A stretch of DNA of 64,000 bases from Dysidea avara (GCF_963678975.1 NC_089278.1:8025479-8089478); one strand, 5' to 3'. Counted from the first letter of the stretch, positions 46,677 through 58,292 are shown. Numbers and translations are program-made. The notes: generated by a model from the letters alone, not told the origin.

Positions 46677-46764
46677 AGTGACGATAGGGTTTGTTGTACT
46701 CCACCAGTCAAGCCTAAAGGAGGGGATGTTTTCATATACGTTGCTCAAAGCGAGAGACAGATAA
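46677..46764 (+). CDS. Candidate 5' exon of the Mutator-like transposase
   Basis: Open frame reading RVCCTPPVKPKGGDVFIYVA and QSERQI up to a strong donor (GTAAGT at 46765). Joined to the exon at 47299 it gives NDWRCDQYR and then, after a shift, NGVTGRPKRNP. This reads like one conserved domain, so the exon is probably real and the shift is a lesion in both arms. No ATG is visible in frame. The mirror copy is at 57210-57123 (minus). Confidence 0.45.
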
Positions 46765-47298
46765 GTAAGTTGGAATAGCCCAGTGTATAATATGTCATGA
46801 TAGCTAGCTATAGCTATAGGCGTTCGGTACATGGTGAAGTGTGTTTGTTGTTTTAGCTGCCATAGGATACAAACTGCTAACCTAAGTTGTATTGGATAAT
46901 AAATAAATAGGGCAAATGATTACACTATAATAATAATCTGCATGACTGCTGTATTATTAAAACTTCATGTTGCTTTTTTGTAGTGAGATAATAATAGCTA
47001 TGGTGAATCAGTTATATGCAACTATCAACACCTAATCAACAGTTTTACTATCTTTCTAAACTGAGTAATTGTACTTGACCTCTATAGGTGTATATAACCT
47101 CTCCAAACTTTGATTGCCAGACAACGTTTATAACACCTATAACACCAGTAGCGCTTATGAGCTCCTGATAATAAATACCATGATACTGATATGCATAATT
47201 ACCTGATATACATTATATTAATAGATATAGTTTTAATCTTTCTACCAGATATAGCTGTACTTTATTATTATTTTTAATAAACTTATGTATATCCAAAG

Positions 47299-47454
47299 AT
47301 GACTGGCGTTGTGACCAGTATCGGTAATGGTGTGACTGGTCGACCAAAGAGGAACCCGATTATCAAGAAACATTATTTTCTGACAGACACCTCACATGGA
47401 CCATCAAAAGAGTTTACACGTGTTGCATACATGCTATGTGATAGCAACATGAAG
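47299..47454 (+). CDS. Transposase exon 1 (in left TIR)
   Basis: 52 codons from ATG to the donor GTATGT, phase 0. Encodes GVTGRPKRNPIIKKHYFLTD and EFTRVAYMLCDSNMK. The mirror copy at 56588-56433 starts the minus-strand gene. The KKHYF ... VLIHYLGDE spacing faintly recalls the CG-1 DNA-binding domain of CAMTA proteins, which is only a suggestion. Confidence 0.75.
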
Positions 47455-48449
47455 GTATGTGTTGATCTATTTTGATATTATCCAAAAGGAATATTTTATC
47501 ACTCCAGCCCCTATCACAATAATAATAACTCCCATTTGCTTGGTAGGCAACTGATTGTATTCTGATTTGCCTTTTATCAAAAATTCCTGATGTTCATTAG
47601 CAGATGCCATATTACTCTTTGTACATTGCAGAGTCAATATACTTGTGCTTTTCTCCAAAGCCATTCACATGTATAGGGTTGAATGTATTATAGACACTTC
47701 TCGTGTAGACACTTCTCGTGTATGCTTGAGATGAGCATAATTGAAAGCAAAAGATTATGGTTATCACACCATTCATTCTTTTGAAACAGTATGTACCAGT
47801 TTAACAGTCTTACTATAGCTTGCACGAGCAGTGAGCAGATAAGAATGATTTTAGGAATATATTAAGCTGTCTGTCTCTCTCTACTTCATAAGGCCTCCAA
47901 CTCCTGAACCAAAGCATGTGTCTAGGTGGGACTTTGGCAAATTAATAGATACTAATACAGCTAATCCAAATATTTTAGTGCAAATTGTTATGTGCCCCTA
48001 CAGCATCTCTAGAACATGACGGTGTAGAGCAAAATTCACTAATAATCCTAAAGGTATGAGCAATCTCAAATAAACACCAAGCCATTCAACTTATATTGTG
48101 TTGGTTGGTTGAGTGGTAGAGCACATTTTGTTTTAGCAAAACTTTTAAGTGTATGTTTTTTGAGTTGAGTTTTCTTTGAACAGTGAAGCCTCATAATATC
48201 CTGCTATTCAAATGCAAAGTGGTTTGGTGTATGTTTTTAAGTACTTTTGGGCTCAACTTTCAGTAGTACCTTGTTATTATTGTTGCACAGCATGTGGGAC
48301 TCTCCAAGCTGAAGTCCTGCAATAGCATAGCTACGTATTAGGGCAAGCCTTGCACCTTAGAGCAAGTACCACATAAGTATATAACTCTATGTATATACTG
48401 GTATACAAATTGCATTTAAGCTATACTCATAGCAGGTTACTATTTGCAG

Positions 48450-48677
48450 GTTTTGATTCATTATTTGGGTGATGAAAATATTGCTGAGGATTTTCCACAT
48501 GGAAATCAAAAGAAACACATGGAGAGAAACTACTGCAAGCAGTGTCCATCAATGGTAGAGGCACTGCAAGAAGAAATGTCAAATAGTAACCCTTCAGATG
48601 TGTACAAAGCTCAAGTAGCATCCACTTCTTGTCATCCAAGCCATGTGAAAGTTTTCATTCCACGAGATGTTAAAATG
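48450..48677 (+). CDS. Transposase exon 2
   Basis: Acceptor TTTGCAG, donor GTATTG, 76 codons in phase 0: VLIHYLGDENIAEDFPHGN, then EALQEEMSN and a C-terminal FIPRDVKM. Its beginning (LIHYLG plus E) is shared with exon 2 of the minus-strand gene. The rest is not. Confidence 0.75.
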
Positions 48678-49713
48678 GTATTGTTTTTTGTGTTACAGGA
48701 TAGAATGAGCCTGTTTATTTTTTATATTGTCAACCATGTGCATAAAACTACTAATTACCAGAATTCACTAGGAAAAAGGCATGGGCAATAAAATGGGTGT
48801 ATGATAAAGTTGCAGTACTTCCATGTCTGCTAGAGTGAACACACTGCTCCATGATCAATAAAATAGCGTATATAATAATGCTTTATCTCTTTGCATACAG
48901 ACTCCATGAACCAGTGGGCATCTTAATACAGAAATTAACTAATACTTCACACTGTCTGCTATATGCCCATGCACCAAGTATTGTTTTGTTTGGCATGATC
49001 GTTTAGTTTCATTTAGTTAACTGAAACAATACTGAGTGAAGACTAATTCTAAAATTTGTTATGCAAGATCGTTAATACCCGGATAGAGCAGTCACCCTAA
49101 TAGACAGTCTGCCTCACCCTTTTGAAAATCCTGGCTATGCCCTTGATATCACTCCATTCATTGGATCTCTTGGCCTGGGCAAGTTTAAATTGCAAATTGA
49201 GAGGCACATGTGCACAATTGAAATTGCGAGAATAAGAGAACAGGTTCATAACTCAAAGTTGAGGTACAACACATCATTATATCTGATGTTTTTGTCTTTG
49301 TATAGTATTAGGCTTTTATCCTCTGCCAAACTCCATAATATAATTAGGTTTACTTAGGTAGGATAAGGTAGGTGGTAAACTTGAATCAGCAATGTAATAA
49401 GGCACTTTCCGATGAATATAATGGCAAAGCTTCTGTGAGTGTGAATTGATTTTGAATAACCCACATTTGTAAATGCACAATACATAGATAAACAGATAAA
49501 TGGTATATTTACAGAAAGGTAATAACTCAAAGGTGGATTGGTGCCTATACTTTAGCCTTACATTGTTGGAGCCCTTTTATATAGCAGCTATATTAATGCA
49601 AATTACTCATCAGTTTTATTTGTCAATTTACAGTGGGCTCCATTTACAGTAACTTTGAAAGTTATTGTAGAACCAGTACTATTGCAAACTTAAGTACTGT
49701 ACTTTTCTTACAG

Positions 49714-51738
49714 GTACGTAACATGAAACATAAGAGTAATGAACAGAAGAGGTTGTCACAAGATTCTTTATTTAATCTCCACGAAATTGCCTATGATCTC
49801 CCTCAATTTGTTTGGTTTATTCAAACTTATCCAGATTTACTTTGCATATGTGGTATACAAGAAATCTTGGATCAGCTAGATCGTATCTTACTTATTGATT
49901 CTTCTTTTCCACAATTACTATCTTACGATACAACATTCAAGCTAGGTGATTTCTATGTTTCCACGCTGCTGTTTAGGCATGTCATTTTTAAAGAGTCACC
50001 TGTAATCCCAGCTTTGTTCCTGATTCACGAGAGAAGATTTCAAAGCACTCATGAAATATTTTTTCAAATAGCCATCAAAAAGGTTCCAAGTTTAGTCAAA
50101 AAGTCTACCCAATTGTCTCTGATGAGGAAAAGGCAATCAACAATGCTATTTCAAGCATACTGTCAAATGCTAAAAGAATACGTTGTTGGAACCATATCTT
50201 TCGAGGAGTTAGACACTCACTTGCTCCTAAAGTTCCTAGCACTGAGGTTAAGGGGTTCATTTCAGATTTACGAGATCTCTTTCACAGACCATCTCTTCAA
50301 GAATTTACAACAAGATACAAAGAACTGTCATGTAACTGGCGTAAAACAGTCCGTGATTATTACAATAACAATATTCACCCGGAAGTTGCCAAATCTATTG
50401 GAAGATGGGTATTGGAGGAGCAAGGCGTTTACAGCTCTTTCAGCGGAGTTAGTAACAATCAATCCGAAAGTTTTAATGTTGTAATGAAACACCTTCAGGA
50501 ATGGAAGGAAGTGCCAGTTGATAGCTTAGTGCTTACATTTTATTTTCTCCAGTGTTATTTTATGAATGAAATTTCAAGAGGAGTTTGCAACCAGGGTAAT
50601 TATCACCTCCATCCATCCTTTTTGCATTTATTGGAGCAACCGCAAGATATGGAATTTATAAGTGGTTGTGTACTGCCAGAGGACATCATCAAGTACATTA
50701 GAGAAGGATTCAGTGCTGATAGTCATGAGGACATGGCAGCAAATTCAGAGGGTGAAAATCAGAAGAATGACACTAGAATGTTACCTCCTCTAAGCCAGAC
50801 AGCAAGAGCCAAGGCTTTACTGGAAGCAGGAAAGATTTCGTTTGATCCAAAGCTGCATCTTTTCAATGTTCTTGGCTCTGGAGACAAGCCTTACGTTGTG
50901 CGACTTTTTCCTGCAGAATACTGCAGTTGTCCTTCCAAGGGACTGTGCTATCACATTATCGCTGTCAAAACAAGCATTGGAGACTCAAGAGAATCAAAGG
51001 GTGCTACGTTAAATCTCACATCACTTCGAAGAAACACCAGGAGCCGTGGTGATAAAAGATCTGGTAGAAAACGACCCCGTGCAAATGATGTGGATATAGG
51101 TGATAGTGACGAAATTAAACAGAGCCCCAAAAAGTGTGCACCTGAAATCAAAGATGGTACACCTGAAAATTTAGATGCAGTTCAACATGAAAATGATGGC
51201 AATTTAATCAACCTCACGGAGAAAACATCAGATTCTTATACACATGAAGATGAGTATGTATCAGATGACGAGGACAATTCGTTTAGTATACCAACACCAT
51301 CCCCAATTAATAGATTTCAGGATGATGAAAATGCTCCATCTGGTGCTTCAATGTATCAAGACACACCAATAGAAGTATCAGAGAAGATGCAACATGTTGT
51401 CTTAGAGAACAGCACTATATTTGACCAGTCTCCCATGGGTCCGTTGCATACACTAATCCCTGAGCAGTTGACATCTTATCTACCATCTAGCTTTTTACAT
51501 TCATATGTTGTGACAACATACAAGGATAAATTGAACCTAGATAACCTTTTCCATCAGCACAAGGAGCCCATTCCTCTCATAATTGTAATTTCGGCAGAAT
51601 CACCTGATGACACTAATAAAATTTATGAAGATGTGGTAAATGACCCTGAAACAGTACAAACGACCCTCAACGTATTGCGAACAATGAACCCTATCATAGC
51701 CAATCTACTGATAGACTATTTTGAAGTGGAAAAGTGGG
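49714..51738 (+). pseudogene. Transposase exon 3: DDE core, SWIM, conserved domain
   Basis: Acceptor TTACAG, donor GTATGT. Starts VRNMKHKSNEQKRLSQDSLF. Catalytic core from about 49925 (DTTFKLGDF) to 50470 (NNQSESFN), SWIM at 50915-50955, acidic and basic linker (RSGRKRPRAND) to 51300, then the 130-residue domain shared with the minus-strand gene (SEKMQHVVLENSTIFDQ ... LIDYFEVEKWG). The frame shifts once, in the A run at 50098-50102. Both sides of the shift are clearly one protein. Confidence 0.85.
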
Positions 51739-51898
51739 GTATGTTACCATTGAAGCTTACCTGTAATTTTATGCACATCATTTAAATTTTACAGGAGGAA
51801 TTCCGGGACCAACATTTGATCCATCAGTAAAGGCAAGCAATGGTAAGAAGCTTGTGGCATCACAGCATTCTATTAAGTGGTAATAACATCTTAACAGT

Positions 51899-52107
51899 TA
51901 AATGTGACCGGTCTGCGAAAAGGGCTCTTATAGCCTTTCCAAATATCCAAGTTTGACGAATTGTGATCAGCTAAAGCCATCACCTTGCAATTACACCCAC
52001 CGGTAGTGCTATGTTAGGAGTTTACAGTGATGGCTTGTATCTTATTCACAAGCTAAGCTATGGGTTAGCATATATACATCTTTTCGTAGACCGGGTCACA
52101 AATGTCT
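51899..52107. mobile_element. MITE in transposase intron
   Basis: Termini AATGTGACCGGTCTGCGAAA and TTTTCGTAGACCGGGTCACA are inverted, about 210 bp. Confidence 0.75.
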
Positions 52108-52518
52108 CTAACATAACCAATGCCTTATATGTACACATGTGTGTGTACATGCATGCATTTGTGTGTGGATGATATCAAGGCTTTGTTTGTTGTTTTCTTG
52201 TAATGTTAATTACACGCTCTACTACACCTTCCTATGAGCTTATACAGTACCATAAAGGCAAAGTCATCTTGACTATCTATCAGCATTTTATAGATTTTTC
52301 TTACTAGATTCTGCAAAGATTTAAATGTCTGTTTTGAGAGTACAACACTCCATATATATTGATTTTGTATTAATAGAGGGAAATATTCATAAATGTATCA
52401 TAATAATATATACACCCTGTACAGTATAATTGTGATTCTTGTGCTATTGCATTGCATGCACTAGCTACATCTATATTGATGTCTATGATGGCACTGAAGA
52501 TAACAAATTACGAAGTGT

Positions 52519-52904
52519 ATATTTAGCCGGTCACCGCTCAAAGATCAAAGATCGCAAATTTATTTAGCCGGTCACTACTCTTACTATCAAACACACTAGT
52601 TGTATGAAGGTGAGTTTTATGGTGAGTTCGAGGCGTGCTAGGGTTGGAGGCCACAAAGTGGCTGTCCCAGCAAAGCCGGTCCAACCCTAGCCCGCCTTGA
52701 ACTCACCATAAACTTGTCTGCATACAGACAGTGAAAGACTTGGTTATGCATAACAGGCAAACCTCAGTTAGTGTTAGGGTCAGGTTCAGCTTTGGTTGGT
52801 TCTTCACCGGGTCTCTTTCTTTAGTTTAATATATAGGAATTTATTATACCTTTTGGTGGCACGATTTTTTCTAAGTTTTTTTATTTGTGGTAACCGGCTA
52901 AATA
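52519..52904. mobile_element. MITE with internal hairpin in transposase intron
   Basis: Ends TATATTTAGCCGGTCACC and GGTAACCGGCTAAATAT are inverted. Inside, 52608-52715 is a second hairpin (GGTGAGTTCGAGGCGTGCTA / GCCCGCCTTGAACTCACC). Confidence 0.65.
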
Positions 52905-53076
52905 TCAACAATGAACAAATTAATGCTGTATTTGTGACTACTTTTCAAGATTTTAATGTTACATGTACATCTGATACTTATGATATATAGGTTTAAAGGT
53001 GAATGCACAAACTGAGCTGGATAAGGTATGTGTTTTTATAATTATCAGTGTTCTTATTATACAATTAAATTTACAG

Positions 53077-54017
53077 AGAGAAAGTAAAATGGAGTCACAT
53101 TATGTTGGAGAACCTGCTCATCAAAGTCCTTTTAATTGCCGGAATGAAGCAGCATTTCAGTTAGCTAAAGCCATCCGGGAAAAGAATAGAAAAAAATCAG
53201 CATCTGATAAAATGCTTTCTGCCAGACAACCAATATTTGATGTCTCGGAGTGTGAAGATAAGCAGGAAGAAACAGCTGTTGACATTTGGCTGGAAGATTT
53301 GGTTTTGTTTGAAATTGACAAAACTATTGTCGAGTCTCCCAACTCTTGGTTAAATTCATCCATAATTGATGCAGCACAAACTATTTTGTCTAATCAATTT
53401 CCACACATAAATGGCTTTCAAAGTGTAGGTTGCGGACAAGGAATGTCATTCAATATCATGAGAGGAAAATATGTTCAAATTTTGCATGATGAGCATAGAA
53501 TGCATTGGCTTGTCATTACAAATATTGGCATAGAGGCAGCAAATCATGTGTATGTGTTTGACAGTCTGTTCAAGAAAACCCCACCAAGCATCGATGAGCA
53601 GATCTGTTGCATATTAAATACCAATGAACCAGAGATTATCTTGGATTTTGTTGATTGTCAAAGGCAGAATGGATCACATGATTGTGGATTGTTTGCCATT
53701 GCGTTTGCCACCACCATTTGGTTTGGTGGTCAACCTGGCAAATTCTTATATGCTCAATCAGAAATGAGAAATCATCTACTACAGTGTTTAAGCAATGGGA
53801 GTATGGAGGAATTTCCTAGAAAGGACAGAAGAACCAAAGTGAAGATTGCAAATAGTCAAGTGATTAAAGTGTTTTGCAGAATGCCGCGAATGACAGATAT
53901 GATAGCCTGTGATACCTGTAAAGAGTGGTATCATGCAGATATATGTGTTTCCTTACCACAAAGCCTCGATTTGATGAAAAGAGAAAATGGACATGTGAAA
54001 AGTGCTCAAAGCAATAA
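53077..54017 (+). pseudogene. Transposase last exon: C48 protease and PHD finger
   Basis: Acceptor TTTACAG. Reads MESHYVGEPAHQSPFN, a lysine-rich stretch, then a C48 core of about 200 residues: SWLNSSIIDAAQTILSNQFP, HRMHWLVI (His), VYVFDSLF (Asp), [16 protein letters not shown] (Gln, Cys) and QSEMRNHLLQC. The PHD segment lacks one of the early cysteines (VFCRMP) and shifts frame near 53970. In the other frame WTCEKCSKQ and a stop at 54015-54017 complete it. Confidence 0.8.
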
Positions 54018-54383
54018 TGTATTGTTATCCAAAGGAAAGAGTAGTTGTAACTGTACATATGGAGTGTATATATATGTATCATTGATTGTAGCGTGCTATT
54101 AGATCTATACCTATACAACATATGTATGTTGTATCATGTTGACATTGAGTAACTTAGCTTGGTTTTATTTGAGAGGGGTCATTCACACCAGCTTTGTTGC
54201 ATGCAAAAAGGTTTACTGTATAGAGTACTAATTATATATGGCTACTGCCATAACTACTACTCAAATCTGTGTCTGATTCTGTACTACATGCAAGAATTAT
54301 GTATATGAACCAACTTGGAAAAAAAAAGATGCCATTTTTTGTTTTTTTTGCGAGTCTCATGATATCCTGATTCCCAGAAACTA

Positions 54384-56588
54384 CTAGGTGGAGGACCTTT
54401 TTGTATCCTGGAATCTGTTAATTGATGGATCAAATGTTGGTCCCGGAATTCCTTCTGTAAAATTTAAATGATGTGCATAAAATTACAGGTAAACTTCAAT
54501 GGTAACATACCCCACTTTTCCACTTCAAAATAGTCTATCAATAGATTGGATATGATAGGATCCATTGTTCGCAAAACGTTGAGGGTCGTTTGTACTGTTT
54601 CAGGCTCATTCACCACATCTTCATAAATTTTATTGTTATCCTCGGGTGATTCAGCCGAAATTGCAATTGTGAGAGGAATGGGCTCCTTGTGCCGATGGAA
54701 AAGGTCATCTAGCTTCGATTTGTCCTTGTATGTTGTCACAACATATGAATGTAAAAAGCTAGATGGTAGATAAGATGTCAACTGCTCAGGGATTAGTGTA
54801 TGCAACGGACCCATGGGAGGCTGGTCAAATATAGTACTGTTCTCTAAAATGACATGTTGCATCTTCTCTGATACTTCTATTGGTGTGTCATGATACATTG
54901 ATGTGCCAGGTGGAAGATTTCCATTATCTTGGTCATGAAATCTGTTAATCTCTGGAATCACTTCAGTTTTTAGCTTCTTATTGGTCTGCCTAATATCATC
55001 ACTTTCGTACTGAGATACCTGAGGACGCTTTCTTGGTGGAGATAGCTCCATGACTTTCTCATGGCCCAAGTAATGAATTAATGCCTGCAAATACAAAAAA
55101 TACACCATTACAACAGGTGCTATTTGTACTTGTTTTTATAACTAATGTTGAATACTTATGCACATTAGCACCAGACATGTCCTCAAGCACATAAAGAGTC
55201 TGATTACTGATCAACAAGAAATGCTTTAATCTGCATGTACTAACATGTTTTACTTAGTACATCACTTTAGCAATGAGCCAATGTACGGTTGCTCCATACT
55301 CGAAATATTTGTTAATTAACTTTTCAAGAGTCCTTTAAATAGATAAGAGTGTTTAGTCATCAGACAGTACGATAGTACTGTCTAAGTAGGGTTCGCCTAT
55401 AAAATCGACGGCGCCCGCCAAATTGTTGCTGCTAAAAAGCAGTCCAGAATATTACACACAGCCAAAATCACCTTTATGGAATAGTTTTAGTCCATCTAAC
55501 AATGAATGAACCGTTTAAATCAAGAAAATGTTTACAGCAAGCCAAATATAGAATTTTAAAAAATCACCAAATTCCGGATGTTTCGTCTGCCTGCCAGCCA
55601 GCCAGCCAGCCAGCCTGACCACAGTCGCAAGGCTAGAGGCCAAACAAAGCAGCGCACCGCCACCATTTTTTTCCACAATATTAAACTCACTGGTGACATG
55701 TGCCTTTTCGGGTTCCGGCGAGTGTCTGCCTTCTGCGCTTTACTTTTCCTTTTATCTTTAATTACGGATCGTCTTTCTTCTTCAGTCAAGGAAACCATGC
55801 CAATGTGTTAATTACTTCAGATCGACACTTTCCATAGAGCAGCCGTATTTTGGACACCATGCAGAATACATTTTTAACGGCTTACGTACTGTAAGAAGAA
55901 ATAGATGCCTAGAATAGTCTATAGTGGCTAGCTAAACGAGCAAGTGGAATAACAACACGCTGCCATGCTATATATATACTTAGCTGTGATAATGATCACT
56001 TAATAACGAGGATGGTTGTGAAAGTTGGGTTCAAAAATTTATGTAGGTAGTTAGTAGTAGATATGCAAAGCACACCCATTCCCCACCAGAAATTTTTTTA
56101 ATATCAGCATAGATTAAATTTTGGTCGATTTAAATAATCTCATTCCATATGTGTATTAAGGCGACTGTTATATTAGAAAGACAGAAAAGAGGAAGGGGTT
56201 AAACCTCTTTAAATCCTCTCCAAAAATCACTTCAATGGACAATGCTTAAATGAAGTGAATGCTTAAATGAAGTGACCATCACCTTCGTTAATTTATTCTG
56301 ATTACAATAGTTATACATTAAACTTGCAACCCTTATTATTGTTGTGATGACCCTAGCTAGCTATTGGCCTACTGCATCAAAAAAAAATCAACCATTAGTG
56401 CAATAATGATGTCTATACGGATCAACACATACCTTCATGTTGCTATCACATAGCATGTATGCGACACGTGTAAACTCTTTTGATGGTCCATGTGAGGTGT
56501 CTGTCAGAAAATAATGTTTCTTGATAATCGGGTTCCTCTTTGGTCGACCAGTCACACCATTACCGATACTGGTCACAACGCCAGTCAT
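54384..56588 (-). CDS. Short sister gene on the opposite strand of the Mutator-like element
   Basis: Exons on minus: 56588-56433, 55084-54511 and 54454-54384, GT-AG borders, phases 0 and 1, 801 nt, 266 residues, no break. Exon 1 is the TIR copy of transposase exon 1. Exon 2 starts ALIHYLGHEKVMELSPPRKR, a basic nuclear-signal-like stretch, then runs straight into the domain that precedes the protease in the transposase (TSMYHDTPIEVSEKMQHVIL ... LIDYFEVEKWG), about 90 percent identical by eye. Exon 3 ends EGIPGPTFDPSINRFQDTKR and a stop. DDE core, SWIM, C48 and PHD are absent. It keeps the likely DNA-contact and interaction parts without catalysis, like a KP-type repressor of P elements (analogy, inference). 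Transcription would start from the right TIR with the same promoter as the transposase. Confidence 0.72.
55585..55625. repeat. GCCA microsatellite
   Basis: CTGCCAGCCAGCCAGCCAGC tract inside the large intron of the minus-strand gene. The rest of 55090-56419 shows no further exon. Confidence 0.85.
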
Positions 56589-57679
56589 CTTTGGATATAC
56601 ATAAGTTGATTAAAAATAATAATAAAGTACAGCTATATCTGGTAGAAAGATTAAAACTATATCTATTAATATGATGTATATCAGGTAATTATGTATATCA
56701 GTATCATGGTATTTATTATCAGGAGCTCATAAGCGCTACTGGTGTTATAGGTGTTATAAACGTTGTCTGGCAATCAAAGTTTGGAGAGGTTATATACACC
56801 TATAGAGGTCAAGTACAATTACTCAGTTTAGAAAGATAGTAAAACTGTTGATTAGGTGTTGATAGTTGCATATAACTGATTCACCATAGCTATTATTATC
56901 TCACTACAAAAAAGCAACATGAAGTTTTAATAATACAGCAGTCATGCAGATTATTATTATAGTGTAATCATTTGCCCTATTTATTTATTATCCAATACAA
57001 CTTAGGTTAGCAGTTTGTATCCTATGGCAGCTAAAACAACAAACACACTTCACCATGTACCGAACGCCTATAGCTATAGCTAGCTATCATGACATATTAT
57101 ACACTGGGCTATTCCAACTTACTTATCTGTCTCTCGCTTTGAGCAACGTATATGAAAACATCCCCTCCTTTAGGCTTGACTGGTGGAGTACAACAAACCC
57201 TATCGTCACTTCAGACTTGCACTAACTCCTTGAAGGATCCTTGCCGCTTCGTCGGTAGAATATGGCGTGTGGCGGCTTGTACAATAGGGCACAGGGATAG
57301 TAGGCTCCATGCCGGGTTGATATCACACCACGTTCGTTTCTCGATCTGTCGTTGCAGAGGCCACGTGCTTAGTTTGCACCTGCAGGTGTGAGCAACTGAG
57401 CTGGCATTATTTGTTCATCATTACACTCCATTTGGGCTCGCGCTATAATAGCCGGCTTTATAGACGTCTTTGCTAAAACCGATATATATAGCAGCAGTGG
57501 TTACCACACGTAGCTATGTATGAATTTTTATAGCTAAAGACTATGAAAATCACAAAACTAACGACACAATTCCTTTCTAAAGCATACAAAAGTTTTGTCC
57601 CGTCCCGTAAAGTAGTTTAGCAACAATTTCCGGAATTGTCCCGTCCCGTCCCGTCCCGTTCCGGAAAGTAGGTATGCCC
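56420..57679 (-). repeat. Right terminal inverted repeat of the Mutator-like element
   Basis: Mirror of 46208-47467 (position p maps to 103887 minus p). Includes exon 1 of the minus-strand gene and the GTCCC iterons near 57630-57665. Confidence 0.9.
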
Positions 57680-58292
57680 CCATTAAGTGACTAAGCTCGG
57701 GAGTTGTCTATCAGTAATAAGAGGAGGTACCTCGAGAAGCTATCTGGAATTCAAGACCCGTATTTATTCCACCCTCTGAATTGATGAAAGGCGTTTTTCC
57801 ACCTGTCACAAACACATATATCTTCAACTACTTGGTTCTGGGACACAGCTTTTGTACTTCACAACGGTTTAAAGCTCATAAAAGTCTTGATGCGTACAAG
57901 TATTTCCTTTGCGGATACGTGAACTACCTGGGTTCAAAACGATTTGACAAAAAGTTTGCTGCAGTAGCAAAGGTATAAATTTTAGCTACACATGCAATCA
58001 CTTCACTTATATGTACTATAGTTGAGACACTCCCAACGTGCTAATGATCCACCAGTGAACACTTAGGTGACATGTGAACATGATGGCACAGTTGAGGCAG
58101 GTCACTGCACCTGCATGGCAGGCCTTGGTGAAGTTTGTTCCCATGTTGCAGCTATTTTATTTTATCTTGAATCGGCATCCGACGGGTTTCCACAACTTGT
58201 ACACAGATAGGTTGTGTGTGGAAGGAGCCGCGCTTAGTGGAAACGATACCTTATACTCGAATAATAGACATAGCATTTACGAAGCCTAAAGG

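Larger units (their letters stand above)
46208..47467 (+). repeat. Left terminal inverted repeat of the Mutator-like element
   Basis: Contains the GGGAC iterons (46218-46245), a candidate 5' exon (46677-46764) and the exon 47299-47454. Identity with the other arm ends at GTGTTGATC. Confidence 0.9.
47299..54017 (+). pseudogene. Mutator-like transposase with SWIM, C48 protease and PHD modules
   Basis: Exons 47299-47454, 48450-48677, 49714-51738, 51795-51842, 52991-53025 and 53077-54017, all GT-AG with matching phases. Order: N-terminal domain (KKHYFLTDTSHGPSKEFTRV, VLIHYLGDE); MULE DDE transposase with Asp in LLSYDTTFKLGDFYVS, Asp in PIVSDEEKA, CWNH motif and Glu in GVSNNQSESFN; SWIM finger (CSCPSKGLCYH); acidic linker; a conserved domain (MYQDTPIEVSEKM ... 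FEVEKWG); C48 protease with His in HRMHWLVI, Asp in VFDSLF, Gln in CQRQNG, Cys in HDCGLFAIA; and a PHD finger (MIACDTCKEWYHADICV ... WTCEKC). Breaks: a shift in an A run (50098-50102) inside the transposase, one within the PHD, and a two-base anomaly near the first exon. About 1,150 residues in all. The SUMO-protease and histone-reader roles are family inference. Confidence 0.8.
46208..57679. mobile_element. Mutator-like element with 1,260-bp terminal inverted repeats, 11.5 kb
   Basis: Arms 46208-47467 and 56420-57679 have equal length and differ only at scattered bases (about 99 percent by eye). Termini GGGCATACCTACTTTCCGGA, then CGGGACGGGACGGGACGGGA and CTAAACTACTTTACGGGACG. An 8-9 bp duplication, CCATTAA plus A or G, flanks it. 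It sits in the first exon of the YqaJ gene. Each arm contains the N-terminal exons of the transposase. The plus strand encodes the full transposase (to 54017), the minus strand a short relative (56588-54384). Introns hold two MITEs (51899-52107 and 52519-52904). Arm similarity suggests recent insertion. Confidence 0.88.

Noticed and set aside
46496..46735. 79-codon frame on minus, identical at 57152-57391 on plus
   Set aside because: Its identity in both places follows from the recent TIRs; it is antisense to the candidate transposase exon and has no domain.
48095..48190. tRNA A-box-like sequence (TGGTTGAGTGGTAGAGCA)
   Set aside because: No matching B box at the right distance; insufficient for a tRNA or SINE call.
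51739..51785. Stop codon after FEVEKWG read as end of the transposase
   Set aside because: GTATGT at 51739 and TTTACAG at 51794 define a short intron, and the same intron is conserved in the minus-strand gene; coding continues to the protease.
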